Source: Elmis aenea (Eukaryota > Arthropoda > Insecta > Coleoptera > Elmidae). Taken from it: DNA of 64,000 nucleotides. Below are positions 1-10,699 of this stretch, in pieces; within the stretch, counting starts at the first letter, position 1, and each line of letters begins with the position of its first letter. The notes under the pieces were generated by a model, which worked only from the letters and a program-made list of their open reading frames with translations, made no database searches and was not told where the DNA came from. Made by a program: the position numbers and the translations under genes. Location of the stretch: NCBI GenBank assembly GCA_947652605.1, contig OX393577.1:6200868-6264867 (forward strand), written 5' to 3'.

Positions 1-180
1 TAGGATTAGCAATAAACTGTATCTTGATAAAATGCAACAAACTCATGTTTTTTGTATTTATTGTTTTCTGTAACAGATAGAGCCTGGTTGAGCAAGGCTC
101 GGTCAAAAATGGTTGATTACATATCTCTCAATAACGAAGTGTTTTTATTACTATGGAAACGCCTAGAACTTGTGGTAACT

Positions 181-746
181 TTAAAGTCTGTTTTATACTA
201 TACTATTTTTTCGTTTAAGAAAATCGTATATGATTTTTAATACAAAAATTTCGTTCAAGAATTTAGTATGTAAAATATGAACAAAATATTTACATTGTAC
301 TATTTTTTGGTACGAAAACTCCAATATATTTTGGTTACTTTTTAGTAACTTTTATCATACTTTGTTGGCACCTTGAGTAACCATGTCAAATGTTCAATTT
401 GATCACAGAACAGAAAGCGAATCATTTTCAAATTTAACCCATATTTAACGCTTGTTCCATTCTATATATTTATTCCTACAAAATAAATTGTGAGGGATAA
501 CGGTAATAAGTAGTATAACGTTTAATGTTTCAGTTAACCTAACCCACAAATGACATGCGGTCAGATACAGTCATACAGTTACAGTAGAATACGCATGTGC
601 CCATGCTAAAATTGGACGCATTTAGGCAGGTAGTAATTTCGTACGAATTTTTCGTTCAAGATTTTTAATTTCTGATTGACACCGTACTAGAAAATCGTAT
701 ACGATTTTCTTAAACGAAAAAATAGTATAGTATAAAACAGACTTAA
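181..746. repeat. TIR element (MITE), possibly TTAA-flanked
   Basis: The two ends are long inverted repeats of about 52 bp (about 185-236 and 690-743), nearly identical apart from a few bases. Each begins AGTCTGTTTTATACTATACT when read inwards. TTAA occurs at both outer edges (181-184 and 743-746) but overlaps the repeat by one base on the right, so a TTAA target duplication is possible and not certain. The interior has no coding sequence. This is a non-autonomous DNA transposon of unassigned superfamily; piggyBac-like is one option. Confidence 0.75.
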
Positions 747-794
747 AAGGAGCCCAAGAATTGCAATGTGTTTTTGGCTTCTTACCGACAATTA

Positions 795-1615
795 AAATGG
801 ATCAATGAAAAGGGCGATTTAAATTGTGAATATGCATCACCTACTGATATATTTCTGAAGGGATATTTTTTTAAAGGAAATATGAAAAGTATACCTATAT
901 AGCGTTTGATTTTACGTTCAAAAAGGTCTTCAAGGAAGGTGGCGGCCTCCGTTTCTACATATCTTGATCTTAAGTCGCCTATACAAGGGAATTAAAGACA
1001 CGTTGTAGCGAATTCTTTGTTGAAGTACTTCGATCATTCTTGCCTGACGACGGCAATGGAAATTACGTTGGAGTACAGCAGAGCAGTGTCCAAACGATCA
1101 AACGCTGTTTGGCGTCTCAGATTACCAAACACCCAGATATTAACAACAACAACACGTGGTTCCAACAAGATGGAGCGACCACCAATATCGCACAACAATC
1201 AATAGAAATTTAACGACATTTGTTTTTAAATCGCAGCATCTCGAGGTACTGTGATATGCCTGGAAGATCGCCAAATATGACAGCATGCGGGGAGAGGACA
1301 TTTAAAAGGCAAAGTCTTTAAAGACCTTCCCCTTCGAAACACCGAGGGACTCAAACAAATAATTTGCCACGAGGTGTCTTAAATTTCTCTAAACATGTTG
1401 CATCTTGTGATGGGAGACCACTGGGAGACTAATGTATGCGGAATACGTTCAGAGAAATAGAGGTCATCCTAGGAATAAACCATTTAAAATTAGAGAACTA
1501 TAATAGCATAAAATCAAATGCTATTATACATGTTTCATATTTACTTCAATGAACAGACATTTATTTAAGTAATAAATAGAAGATTTCAAATCGCCCATTT
1601 TATTGGTCCACCCTT
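795..1615 (+). mobile_element. Decayed mariner/IS630-like transposon
   Basis: The ends are inverted: GGGCGATTT lies inside the left end near 812 and AAATCGCCC inside the right end near 1589. The outer part of the right end reads TTGGTCCACCCTT. TA dinucleotides flank the element (793-794 and 1616-1617). The interior carries a broken transposase (separate entry). Its length of about 0.8 kb is below the usual 1.2-1.4 kb, so part of the N-terminal coding region has been deleted or has decayed beyond recognition. Confidence 0.75.
1010..1330 (+). pseudogene. Mariner-like transposase fragment (broken)
   Basis: In the frame of 1013 the sequence reads FFVEVLRSFLPDDGNG, then WFQQDGATTNIAQQ at 1157. 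This is the second-aspartate block of insect mariner/IS630 DDE transposases (typically WFQQDGAT-H-A). A stop follows at about 1208. After it come shifted remnants of the ISR and PGRSPNMTAC blocks, corresponding to the usual WP-RSPDLT-CD that holds the third catalytic acid. No helix-turn-helix region or first aspartate block can be recognised. The protein cannot be functional. The family assignment is secure from the FQQDGAT block; the exact clade is not. Confidence 0.8.
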
Positions 1616-1617
1616 TA

Positions 1618-2445
1618 TAATTTAGTGATTACGTGGTTGTAGGTCATTTACGAAACTTTCTTAATACATTTTCAAAGAGTGAAAAGTAATATTTGAAATG
1701 AACCTAAACAAATATACGCGCCAGTAGTGGCGATGCATTATTCATGAGGTACGACTACTACGATGTTAACACAACCATAAAACTGCTAATTTAGTTTAGT
1801 ACCCTTATAATTTAACGTAAAAGTCTCCAAGACCTAAGGATATAAAACATATAAAATATATTTGTAGGTAGCCTTAACACGATAAAACGCTAACGTGATA
1901 AAAATACCGAACTTATCAAACCGTATCACTTTTAAATATGTTTAATAATGGACAGCTGCAAGAATCTAAGTGATAAAAAAAGAAAAATAGTCGTATGAAA
2001 TGTATAATATGTCTATATTTTCAATGACTGTTTTGTAGAGGATGTTTCCAAATAAAAGCGGAGATCTCACTTATCGTAAAAGTTAAAAAGTCAGGTAAAT
2101 TGGGGCTTATTAATTCAAAAGTTATTCAAGAACAACTAAAATGGATTTACAATCTAAATTGTCTCAAACTGTTTTATTGTGCATATCTTTCAAATGTGCA
2201 TAAACCTTTCTGAGGCAAGTTATTAAGCAGCATAGTGATCTGATCACACATTTTTTTAAGACCACAGTGTTAACTATTTTTTTCGAATTGTTTTAGGATG
2301 TTTGTTGGTTACCATAGTTACGACAAAATAACAACGATTAAAAAGCTTACATGATACTGATCGCTGTCCAACATATCGTTGGATTCAGAAATAAAGCAAA
2401 ACTTGCGCTCATAGTTAAAAAAAGAAATCGATGCAAGAATAATTG
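1618..2445. other. No recognisable feature
   Basis: A+T-rich sequence with no ORF I can recognise. A weak resemblance near 2045-2075 (TTTCCAA-TAAAAGCGGAGATCTC) to the ends of the CAGGGTG MITE group could be an eroded copy, but I could not support it. Confidence 0.4.
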
Positions 2446-2453
2446 GAGTTCAC

Positions 2454-4007
2454 CAGTGGCGTAGCTAGGGTAATTTGCGCCCGGGGACAACACATAAAAT
2501 CTGCGCCCCTTCTCGTATCGAGAGTCTGGAGACTCACTGGGGCCGGAGTCCCCCAAAAAATTGTTATTTTCAGTTTATATTATGGTTCATAAATAGAATA
2601 AAAACTAAAAATTCTTTTTATGGATTGAAACAATTTATTTAATAAACACTGAAATACTAAAATAAATACTAATTAATTATTAAAATTACTAAATACTAAT
2701 AAAAACTTAATTCTATACATATTTATTGTACTGGTCCGTGAGTGTGTATGTGTAGTATATATGAATTGGAATTCTACTATAAATTGATCTTCCTCGATTT
2801 GACTGTCGCAAACTCATCAATTACGTTGTCAAAATTAATAGAATCAAGGGTTTGTCTTTCGATGCTAAGGAGTGCAAGATCACTCAGACGATCTTGTCCC
2901 ATTGAAGCACGTAAATATGATAAAATAAGCTTTAGTTTGCTGAAAGACCGCTCACAACTTGCAATTGAAACAGCAATTGTTAAAAGAATTTGCAGTGAAA
3001 TACGCATATTGGGAAACACGTCATCTCCATATGATACAATAAAACCAAGAAGGTCTAAAGGAGTTTCTGGTAGAATTTCAGTCCGGGTATTGAGCAGCAT
3101 TTTGCAGTCTCCGATTTCTGTGAACAATTCGTGACCATTGACGTCGGTGTCGTAAAAATTTCCAAAATCTAAACAATTTTGATGAAGTGAATCGTTTTTT
3201 GTTTTAGCCAGAAGACTTTTTACGTCTAGCAGAAATCCAAATTTGGTATTAAGGTTTTTTAAACGTAAAAACCGTACTGATATTTCTTGTTGAAGTCTAT
3301 CAATTACGCTTTTTAATATACGTGCGATTTCTTGTTCTGCAGATAGTCCTGCATCTCTTGCTAGTTCTCCTGGCATCCTTCTACGTCGTCTAATTCTTCT
3401 ATCGACCTCGATTCCCCAAGTTGTGCATCTTATTTTTGCATTTTCTACTGCAATCTGGCTTAAATTATCACGAATACTGACAAGTTCTTGCTCCATTCGA
3501 TTCAAGATCAGATACTGCTTCCTTAAAATTCATAGTTGGATCCTGTAACCTTTTCTGAACGCGGTCAATTTTTCCAAGTACGGTGTTCCAGAAAAATAAC
3601 AAAACGAGAAAATTAAAGTTTAATACTCCTGCCAGTAACGTTTCTGCTTCACTTCTGGTGTCAGGAGTCATAGTTTTATCGTCTGATAATTTTTCTAACA
3701 GCCCAACTAGTTCATCTAGTCCTTCATGAATAGCTTTAATAGCTTCTGATCGTGCACTCCAGCGTGTTTCAGACTCTCTCTTCACTGTTATCGGCATACA
3801 GATTACAGACCAGGGTTGTAATGTCACTAATTTTTTGAACATTCAAGATTTTTAATTTTTCGTTTAACATCTCACGTTTTAAAATACATTCATTTTTATA
3901 AAATTAAAATACAAAAGTTAGTTTAAATCGATCCTCATTTTGGCGCCCCCTAAGCTGTGGCGCCCAGGGACATATGTACCCCCCTGCCCCCCCTAGCTAA
4001 GCCTCTG
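2454..4007 (-). mobile_element. hAT transposon, internally deleted, exact 8-bp TSD
   Basis: The terminal inverted repeats are CAGTGGCGTAGCTAGGG at 2454 and, in reverse complement, CAGAGGCTTAGCTAGGGGG ending at 4007. The 8-bp target duplication GAGTTCAC is perfect on both sides (2446-2453 and 4008-4015), as expected for hAT. At 1554 bp the element is short for an autonomous hAT. Only 165 bp separate the right TIR from the first readable transposase residue, so the zinc-finger and N-terminal catalytic half are missing. A second relative of this family lies at 55129-57340. Confidence 0.95.
2777..3842 (-). pseudogene. hAT transposase, C-terminal part, frameshifted
   Basis: This is the C-terminal portion of a hAT transposase, resembling the zinc-finger MYM-type-like host annotations. 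Two overlapping frames cover it. The first, 3842-3468, contains ETRWSARSEAIKAI, the conserved hAT TRWSAR block. The second runs from about 3505 to 2777 and contains PNMRISLQILLTIAVSIASC followed by ERSFSKLKLILSYLRASM, the hAT dimerisation domain, ending IDEFATVKSRKINL. A one-base frameshift near 3495-3505 separates the halves; LESNGARTC continues as MEQELVSIRDN in the next frame. The BED-type finger and the first catalytic block are absent. It sits inside the TIRs of the hAT element, in antisense orientation. It is non-functional but recent enough to be read easily. Confidence 0.93.
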
Positions 4008-4015
4008 GAGTTCAC

Positions 4016-5179
4016 CATCGAATTTGGCTCAAAAAGTTGGTTTGCAAAGGCTTTCAAGTCTTCGTTCACTTCTGTTGATAGTGATTAAAGCGATTTGCGA
4101 TATTTATAAGAGGTTTTTGTTGCAATCGAGTTGGCAATCTTTTTCTTTTTTAATTTTTAAAAGACCAAGACAAAATTGGCGGATCGTCAAGAAAATTTAA
4201 TCAAAGAAAATGCATTTGCCAACCCGAAACCCACGATTTTAATATTGACAACGGTCGTGAAATCCTGAAGGATAAAGTACCTACAAAATTTGGCCAAATG
4301 TATTTTCTAAAATTTGTTTTTATTTCCATATTTAATATCTGATAATTTGGTTCATGAAAATATTTGTACATGATTAAAATTGTTTTAAGAAACATGTTTT
4401 ATATCTCTTTAAGTTACTTGATTGCAGAGTCAGTGTTTATTTTTATTGCTATGGTATACAAATAGTTGAACTTTTGAATTCAGTACCAATAAAAGTCTAA
4501 AGTTTTAGAATGCATCCGATAGTTTTCTTGTTTTGTCTGAAACTTATCGAAAGCACTTTAGAAACATATCCAATGTGGACTTATATAAAGTTTTTGTGTT
4601 TTTGTTTATTAATAACTATCACGCCAGTTTTAACATAATCAGGCTGAATCAAGTTAAATTATTTTATTTATTTTGCATTGTAGTAAGTTTAAATCCATCA
4701 AACATAAAGTACTGCTTTGTAGAATGGCATTTCCGCGACTGGTTGCTTTCCGCTAAGACTTGTGATAAGGTCTTGATGCTGCTGTGCTATTTCATCATTG
4801 ATAAACTTTGCCACTTGTGTGATTAAAACTTGGGTAGCGCTAGACTAAGAAGCAATAATGGCACAAAACCAGATGTACCGTGCATGTTGGATCAGGAGTT
4901 GAATCTAGGCGATATACGGTTAATATGTGTTAAAGAAAATTGTTTGTTTTTGGTATGGTACTTTTTTTTATATGTTTGGACTTTTTCTGGTGGTACTAGT
5001 CGTTAGTGGTGGTATTTTGTTCTTTTTTTTTGTATATTTAAATCCTTATCTTAAACTTTTGCATTTTCCAGATTTGAACATTCCATATTTGAATGTTCCA
5101 AATTTTCATGCGTCTCCGCCGAAAACAATTTTAGCTTATGAAGCTTATGATCTCCAACAAATTTTGTTTGGAAACTTTT
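4016..5179. other. Anonymous sequence; only weak ORFs
   Basis: A+T-rich. A short plus-strand frame at 4927-5190 would encode a hydrophobic stretch (GLFLVVLVVSGGILFFFFVY) followed by a Pro/Asn-rich tail. It uses a non-standard start and has no recognisable relatives, so I do not call a gene. No repeat structure was seen. Confidence 0.35.
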
Positions 5180-5467
5180 TTAAACTTTGAATAATAAACC
5201 ATATATGGAGGAAATACACATTAGGTGGACACCCTGTATATGACTTTTCGGTTTCTGATACTCTTCAGATGTATTATTAGTTACTAAAATGTTAAACCAC
5301 TGAAACATTTGAGGAATATTCGTAAATGATTGTTTTGTTACTTCTGTTGTTTGTTCATGTTCACTGCAAGCTGCCGAACTTGATGACTGCTCAAGGTCAG
5401 TGCAATGTTTTGGCGAAATAAATCTTCGGTGGGAGGTAATTGCAACTGGCGTTTTGTGCAGTCTCAC
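5180..5467 (-). other. Unrecognised ORF fragment ending in a MITE end
   Basis: An open minus-strand frame of 95 codons with ordinary, not low-complexity, composition: HRRFISPKHCTDLEQSSSS, then NIPQMFQWFNILVTNNTSEE. Its last part overlaps a CAGGGTG-type MITE end (CACCCTGTATATG near 5232, facing right), so the C-terminal residues come from the repeat. It could be a transposase or host exon fragment truncated by a MITE. I do not recognise a family. Confidence 0.25.
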
Positions 5468-6802
5468 TTGCTCAGCTGTGGGAGTTTGCCTTCAGTTGTT
5501 TTTGATTGGTCTTGAAGATTTTAAAGTTTAGCGAGGGGCTTAAATTATGAAATGTCCGTGACTCTGAAACTACACGCGCGAAACTGTTATGCTCGCATTA
5601 GGTACACAAAATCGCATAAATTTATTTATCAAGTTGTGTTTCAAATGCGGTTTCCGTTTATCAAAAAAAAAAAGAAAAATTCTGATGTTTTACAATTTTG
5701 CCAAAAATTATCGCAAAATTATGCGAAAATAATGTTGAGTATCTTTTAAAAACAATTGAATAAAACAGTTAAGTATTAAAAAAGAACGTTTATAAATTAG
5801 GTTTTAATTAGTTTCTTTGGAAGCCTACGACGGACTTATATTATTTCAGAATTTTTTTCCTAATTTTTTTTTTGTAAATGAATAAACAATTCTTTTATTG
5901 TGCTTCGCAATTCTGCTTCAGCAGGATTGTAGCTTTGGTTTTAATGCACCTATTAACAGCGAAAGTACTACCTTTCAGTGTGAAAATCTAATATGGTCTC
6001 TATTAGTTATGAAATATTTTTGATGGTTTTAGAAGGACCTAAAGTCTGATTCGTGTACAATTTATTTAACAGAAGCCGACAGTAGTTTATTTAAACAGTG
6101 TTTAGTTGAACTGAAAATATTTCGGTACAGTTAAGCGAGCTCATTGTAATCGATTTAAAAACAAGACGGCATTCTCTTTTAATTTTTTACATGTGATCCT
6201 GCAAACATAAGTTACGATTAATTAAAAGCTCGGTTCTGAACCCATATCTCATAATTATTACATATAAATCTGTCGAGGCTGTCCGTCGAACTCGATTTTA
6301 ATTATATATTATAGAAGCTTACTGCGAAGTTTAATTATTTAATTATTTTTTAATTCGATGTTATTGCAAGTCGGTTCCAAATATCTACCCGTATTGTTTT
6401 TTCGACAATTAAAATCGTTATCGGGAACTAGGAGATCAAGTGCTGGATAATTGGAGAGTATTAGAAATGTAAACTTTCAGCTGTATTAATATTTGATATA
6501 TTAATTGGGGATATTGGGTGGACATTGGGTGGGTTCAATACAAATAAAGGCGGGGTTATTTGAACTGCAGACCACCCATACCGTTTAGTATTTACGGTTA
6601 TATTTCAAACCTGATGTAATAGCTATTATTTGATGTTCTTGTTATAATGAGCTTCTTATTTTTGTTACACGTCGCCTTGGAGTTTTACAGGTGTCGATGT
6701 TTTAAACATAAGAGTGAACTTTATGACATCTACTTAAGATTCATTTTATTATTTACGCATTTTTTTTTATTACTTATTAAAAAAAAATTATTCTTATAAA
6801 AT
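5468..6802. other. No recognisable feature
   Basis: A+T-rich intergenic or intronic sequence with poly-A/T runs. Near 6505-6535 ATTGGGTGG occurs twice in tandem. No gene, TIR pair or RNA is supported. Confidence 0.4.
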
Positions 6803-6915
6803 TGTAGGTATTATGTGATCGTAGAAAAAGTAAGCTACATAACACGAGTTGTTAAGCAATATGTTTCTTACAACTCTTGTTATGTAATATACTATTAAAA
6901 GCATACTTCATACAG
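6803..6915 (+). repeat. Dispersed repeat with hairpin (copy 1)
   Basis: The stretch GTAGGTATTATGTGATCGTA followed by GAAAAAGTAAGCTACATAAC is repeated, almost unchanged and inverted, at 12685-12750. Within this copy ACATAACACGAGTTGT pairs with ACAACTCTTGTTATGT to form a hairpin. It lies immediately outside the left end of the 6933-7600 foldback. It is probably the end of an unnamed MITE. Confidence 0.65.
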
Positions 6916-6932
6916 CCTTTGGTTACATTATA

Positions 6933-7600
6933 CAGGGTGTTTCTGAACGATGTAACATAATTTCTACTGGTAAATCTACATTGAAAAATAGGACGATTTA
7001 GCCCATCATGGCTCATAGAAAGTTGCATCGTTGCTAAGTTACAGCCCCATGAAGAGGGGATGAAAAATTGTTGTTTTATTGATAAATCAAGAATGCTTTG
7101 ACCTACAACATTTATATTTGGCACGTATTCTACAATAGGCAAGCGTGTTCTTATGCATAAGTTTGAGCGAAATCCCACCATAGGGGGCGCTACAATCGAT
7201 AATAGCACACAAATAACCTGCTGTTTTTTTTTGTCGATCGTAATTTCAATTTTTTATTGTAACAGTCGGATAGGTAGGTCTAAAATGTACATTTTTAGTA
7301 ACTCGTTTTGGAGAAAAGCTCGATTTTATTTAAATATAACTCTGAGGTATAACCCTATGGTGGGATTTCGCTCAAACTTATGCATAAGAACACGCTTGCC
7401 TATTGTAGAATACGTGCCAAATATAAATGTTGTAGGTCAAAGCGTTCTTGATTTATCAATAAAACAACAATTTTTCATCCCCTCTTCATGGGGCTGTAAC
7501 TTAGCAACGATGCAACTTTCTATATGCCATGATGGGCTAAATCGTCCTATTTTTCAATGTAGATTAGAAGAATTATGCTACATCGTTCAGAAACACCCTG
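6933..7600. repeat. Foldback MITE with about 250-bp arms, CAGGGTG ends
   Basis: The element begins CAGGGTGTTTCTGAACGATG and ends with its reverse complement. The arms (6933-7186 and 7355-7600) are nearly identical for about 250 bp, separated by a 168-bp loop. TA flanks both ends (6931-6932 and 7601-7602), pointing to the Tc1/mariner type of TA target duplication. The long ORFs on the two strands across the arms both contain MVGFRSNLCIRTRLPIVEYV only because they read the same arm twice; they are not genes. Confidence 0.9.
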
Positions 7601-7602
7601 TA

Positions 7603-10395
7603 TTGCATTTAAATTTATTATATTGCGGTTTTATTTACTATGGATAGTTTTGCTAAAGCAATCGGATTTTTCTATAGAGCAAATAATTTGTTCTCATTTA
7701 GAAAATTTCCTGTGTTAAAAGTGTATTGTGCTTAATAGGGAATCAGTTCAACAATTTTTAATGTAATATTAGTAAGCTTGTGTTGTAATAGGCGAAGATT
7801 TTAGTAATTAATACGGTGTTTCTCAGAATGAATTATAATCCATCTACAACGTCGATCTGTGTTGAAGATAAAACAATATAAATGAGTTAGTTGAGTAAAT
7901 CGACCATATTATGAGCGCGAAACAAATTGATCTTTCAATGAACAGTAAAGTTGCAGTCAAATTTGCAAATCACACCGTTTGGTTTGAGCAGAAATGCAAC
8001 TGTGTACCTTCAAAAATGCAGTGTGTAATTGTAATATGACGTGATTGCTAAAGGCGCTACGTATGTAATTTGATTTAAATAAAGATTGCGAGTTAAGATA
8101 GTCTGGTTCTGGGATTGATATCTACATAAAATATCACTGTATGATTACTGCGTTCTGTGATGTATTAAGGCAATTACACATTTTTCTGATTTCTTTCCAA
8201 AGCCCATGGCTACGGCTACTGTGCTGTCTGATATCTAATTACGTATTAAGATATTCGCGGTATAAGCTGTAGGTATTTATTATACGAATCTCCGATTTTG
8301 TTCAAAGGTTAGTTATTATACTGAGATTCAGATTGCAATATTATTAGCTTCAGCGAATTATTAAAGTATGCACAGTTAAAAAAAATTGGCGAGACAGGGA
8401 TTATCTGCGATATTACTAGGTTGTCGATTTTTAGCAATTTTGATAGGGTTTTTGAATGCAAATCGGGTAGAGCCACTAGGTCTAAGTATAAACGCCGATT
8501 ATGTGGAAGTGACACCGTGCGGTTATAAGAATTTAGAGAAGTTACCGTTCATTACGGTGAATTGGTCAATATAAAGGAATAACAAAACAATAATATAGAA
8601 CAATGGAGGAACAATCTATTGTTTCTCTCAGATAATGCATTTTAATTTTAGTTGACCTAAATTTCGAAAAACGAAAATAAAAGACACGTAAATGTTAGTT
8701 ATTATAGACTGATTCAGTGTTGACCTATGAAGTTTTCTAGAGCGATATTTTTTAATCGACCGCATCTTAAGTTTGCAATTTATTTTCGATAGTTTTTGGT
8801 ACACAAACCAAAGTTAATTTTTATTGTAAAAGGAGCATATAACTGTTTGGTTCGGTATTTTATAAAACAACTTATACCTTACATTACACCATAAAAATTT
8901 TGTTTAAAATTTGTGTCTTTTAAGCTTTTTTTACCAAATTCACGCTAGAAACTGCTATGCGAGTTTGCAATTTCAATGTAAGTGATATATGGGTGGTTGG
9001 TTGACGGTATTATCTTAAGGGAAACATGATGTAGGTAGGAATTTGCGAAATAAACAATATTATAAGCATTTACCTGCGTACAATGTTAAATACGTTTAAG
9101 ACATATTACCTAAAAATAATTGTTTAGGTACTTAATTAGGAAAACCTTTGAAAATGTTTATCTTTTATCATTTTGAACGTTTAATATCTAAGACAAAATA
9201 AAGAAAGGAGAAGTTATATAATTCAAATGTATTATTCACCTGTGTTACCATAAAAATGTCTCGATTAAGTAGTGATCCAGAAACATTGATCATACGAGTA
9301 ATCACTTCTGTTAATTTGGTCAGTAATTTTATTAGTTAATAGTAAGTATTTTGTAAAATAAACAGGTTTGTTTATATGAATGTTCTGCTCAGCGTAAATA
9401 AATATCAGTATTAAATGGCCGGGTAAAAGGTTGGTTAAAGCTTTTTTTTAAAATAAATAATGAAAATAACAATGTGTTTGTTTTCATTAAAAAATTATTT
9501 AACTAATCTTTAACCTGACCCTTATTCATTTGGTCAGTAATAGAACAGTAACACATTTACTTTTAATCATTGATCTAACCCTGGTGTATTTAGTTTTGGT
9601 TTTAATTTTTGTCATAATGACAAGTGATTTAAATTTTTTTTTGGATACAAGTTTAATGAAAGCCAGTATAATTCTTATTCGTATTTCAACAGTCGTCGAA
9701 CTTGAGACGTTAATAAAGTTTATATTTTTCTAATGTCTAACATTTCTTGTTGAAGACTTGAACATTAAAGTAATCATCGTTTTTTCAGTTATTGTGTTCA
9801 AAGGATTTAATATCTTCCGCCTTGTTTTGTTTTTACATGGTTTAACTGGATTACATGTAATAGCTGTTTTTCATTCGCTGGTAATAACTCAATCTATTTT
9901 ATATATATTTAAATTAAAACTCATTAACCGTTCCCGCTGTTGTACTTTATGTTTGTTTTGCAACTCCGGTGAAATACTCAGCCATAAAATAATCGCAACG
10001 ATATTAATTTCGTTTTGTTTCTAGTAAAACACTTGAAAGTATCATGTTATGTCAGAAAGTCCGTTAAATCTGTTACAGTGATATTTTCCTTTATCATATG
10101 CCATCGTTAATAAACTGAAATTGATTGCATTAGACGTACTTTCACCCTTTAATTTTCAAATGAAGTGGCCCAGTTACTATTTTATTGATTTAATTACGAA
10201 GAACCCTGTCATTTTAGTTCGTTATTATTAAATTACTTTGCCCTGATAAGAGTTCGTCCCATTCGTCTTAGTCCTGATACCACGTGAATCATCGCACAAG
10301 GGGCGCAAGTACACTCCCTCAAGTTTTCGTTTTTAATTATTGAAAGACAACTATTCGTTCTGTCCCTAAAATAATAACCTTGAAGGTAATGAGAA
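7603..10395. other. No recognisable feature
   Basis: 2.8 kb of A+T-rich sequence. Short ORFs (for example 8386-8574 and 9530-10024) use non-ATG starts, are biased in composition and match no family I know. No TIR pairs, tandem repeats or RNA genes stood out. Confidence 0.4.
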
Positions 10396-10409
10396 AAATT
10401 GTTTACATC

Positions 10410-10695
10410 CTATGAAAATAATAGTTATTTACGTAACAAGGCCGTAAAGTGGTACTTTACTGGACGAGTAGGCAGTTTTGGGACGAGCCGTAGGCGAGTC
10501 CTGAAAGGATACGAGTCCAGTAAAGACACTTTTTATATGCAACCAGCTACTTTCCGGCCTAGGCCGGTAAAGACAACTCATAACCTTGGCAACCAGTTAC
10601 TTTCTGGCCTAGGCCAGGAAATATGTACTTTCCAGCCTAAAACTTGATCGGAAACAACTGATTTTTTGGACGGACGCAGAAAAAGAAAAGTTATG
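10410..10695 (-). repeat. Palindrome-rich dispersed family, short copy
   Basis: A run of nested palindromes. TTACTGGACGAGT pairs with a nearby GAGTCCAGTAAA around an inner GACGAGCC-gta-GGCGAGTC. Then come two blocks with GGCCTAGGCC flanked by ACTTTC/GAAAGT-like arms (near 10554 and 10610). Last is a GATCGGAAACAACTGA-TTTTTTGGACGGACGCAG end. Reverse-complemented, the same order of blocks recurs at 43675-44060, and the terminal GACGGACGCAG block recurs at about 44985-45035. This copy lacks the segment of about 160 bp that carries the small acidic ORF in the 43-kb copy. The superfamily is not identified. Confidence 0.75.
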
Positions 10696-10699
10696 GTGC

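Noticed and set aside
2742..3134. 130-codon plus-strand ORF
   Set aside because: Shadow of the hAT transposase on the opposite strand, where the conserved ERSFSKLKL motif lies.
4533..4826. 97-codon plus-strand ORF
   Set aside because: Non-ATG start, hydrophobic A+T-driven composition, no recognisable motif.
6852..7647. Two ORFs with the same internal peptide on opposite strands
   Set aside because: They read the two arms of one foldback MITE.
10399..10647. 82-codon plus-strand ORF
   Set aside because: Lies entirely within the palindromic repeat family; the related frame at 43881-44111 reads the same repeat and is not conserved as protein.
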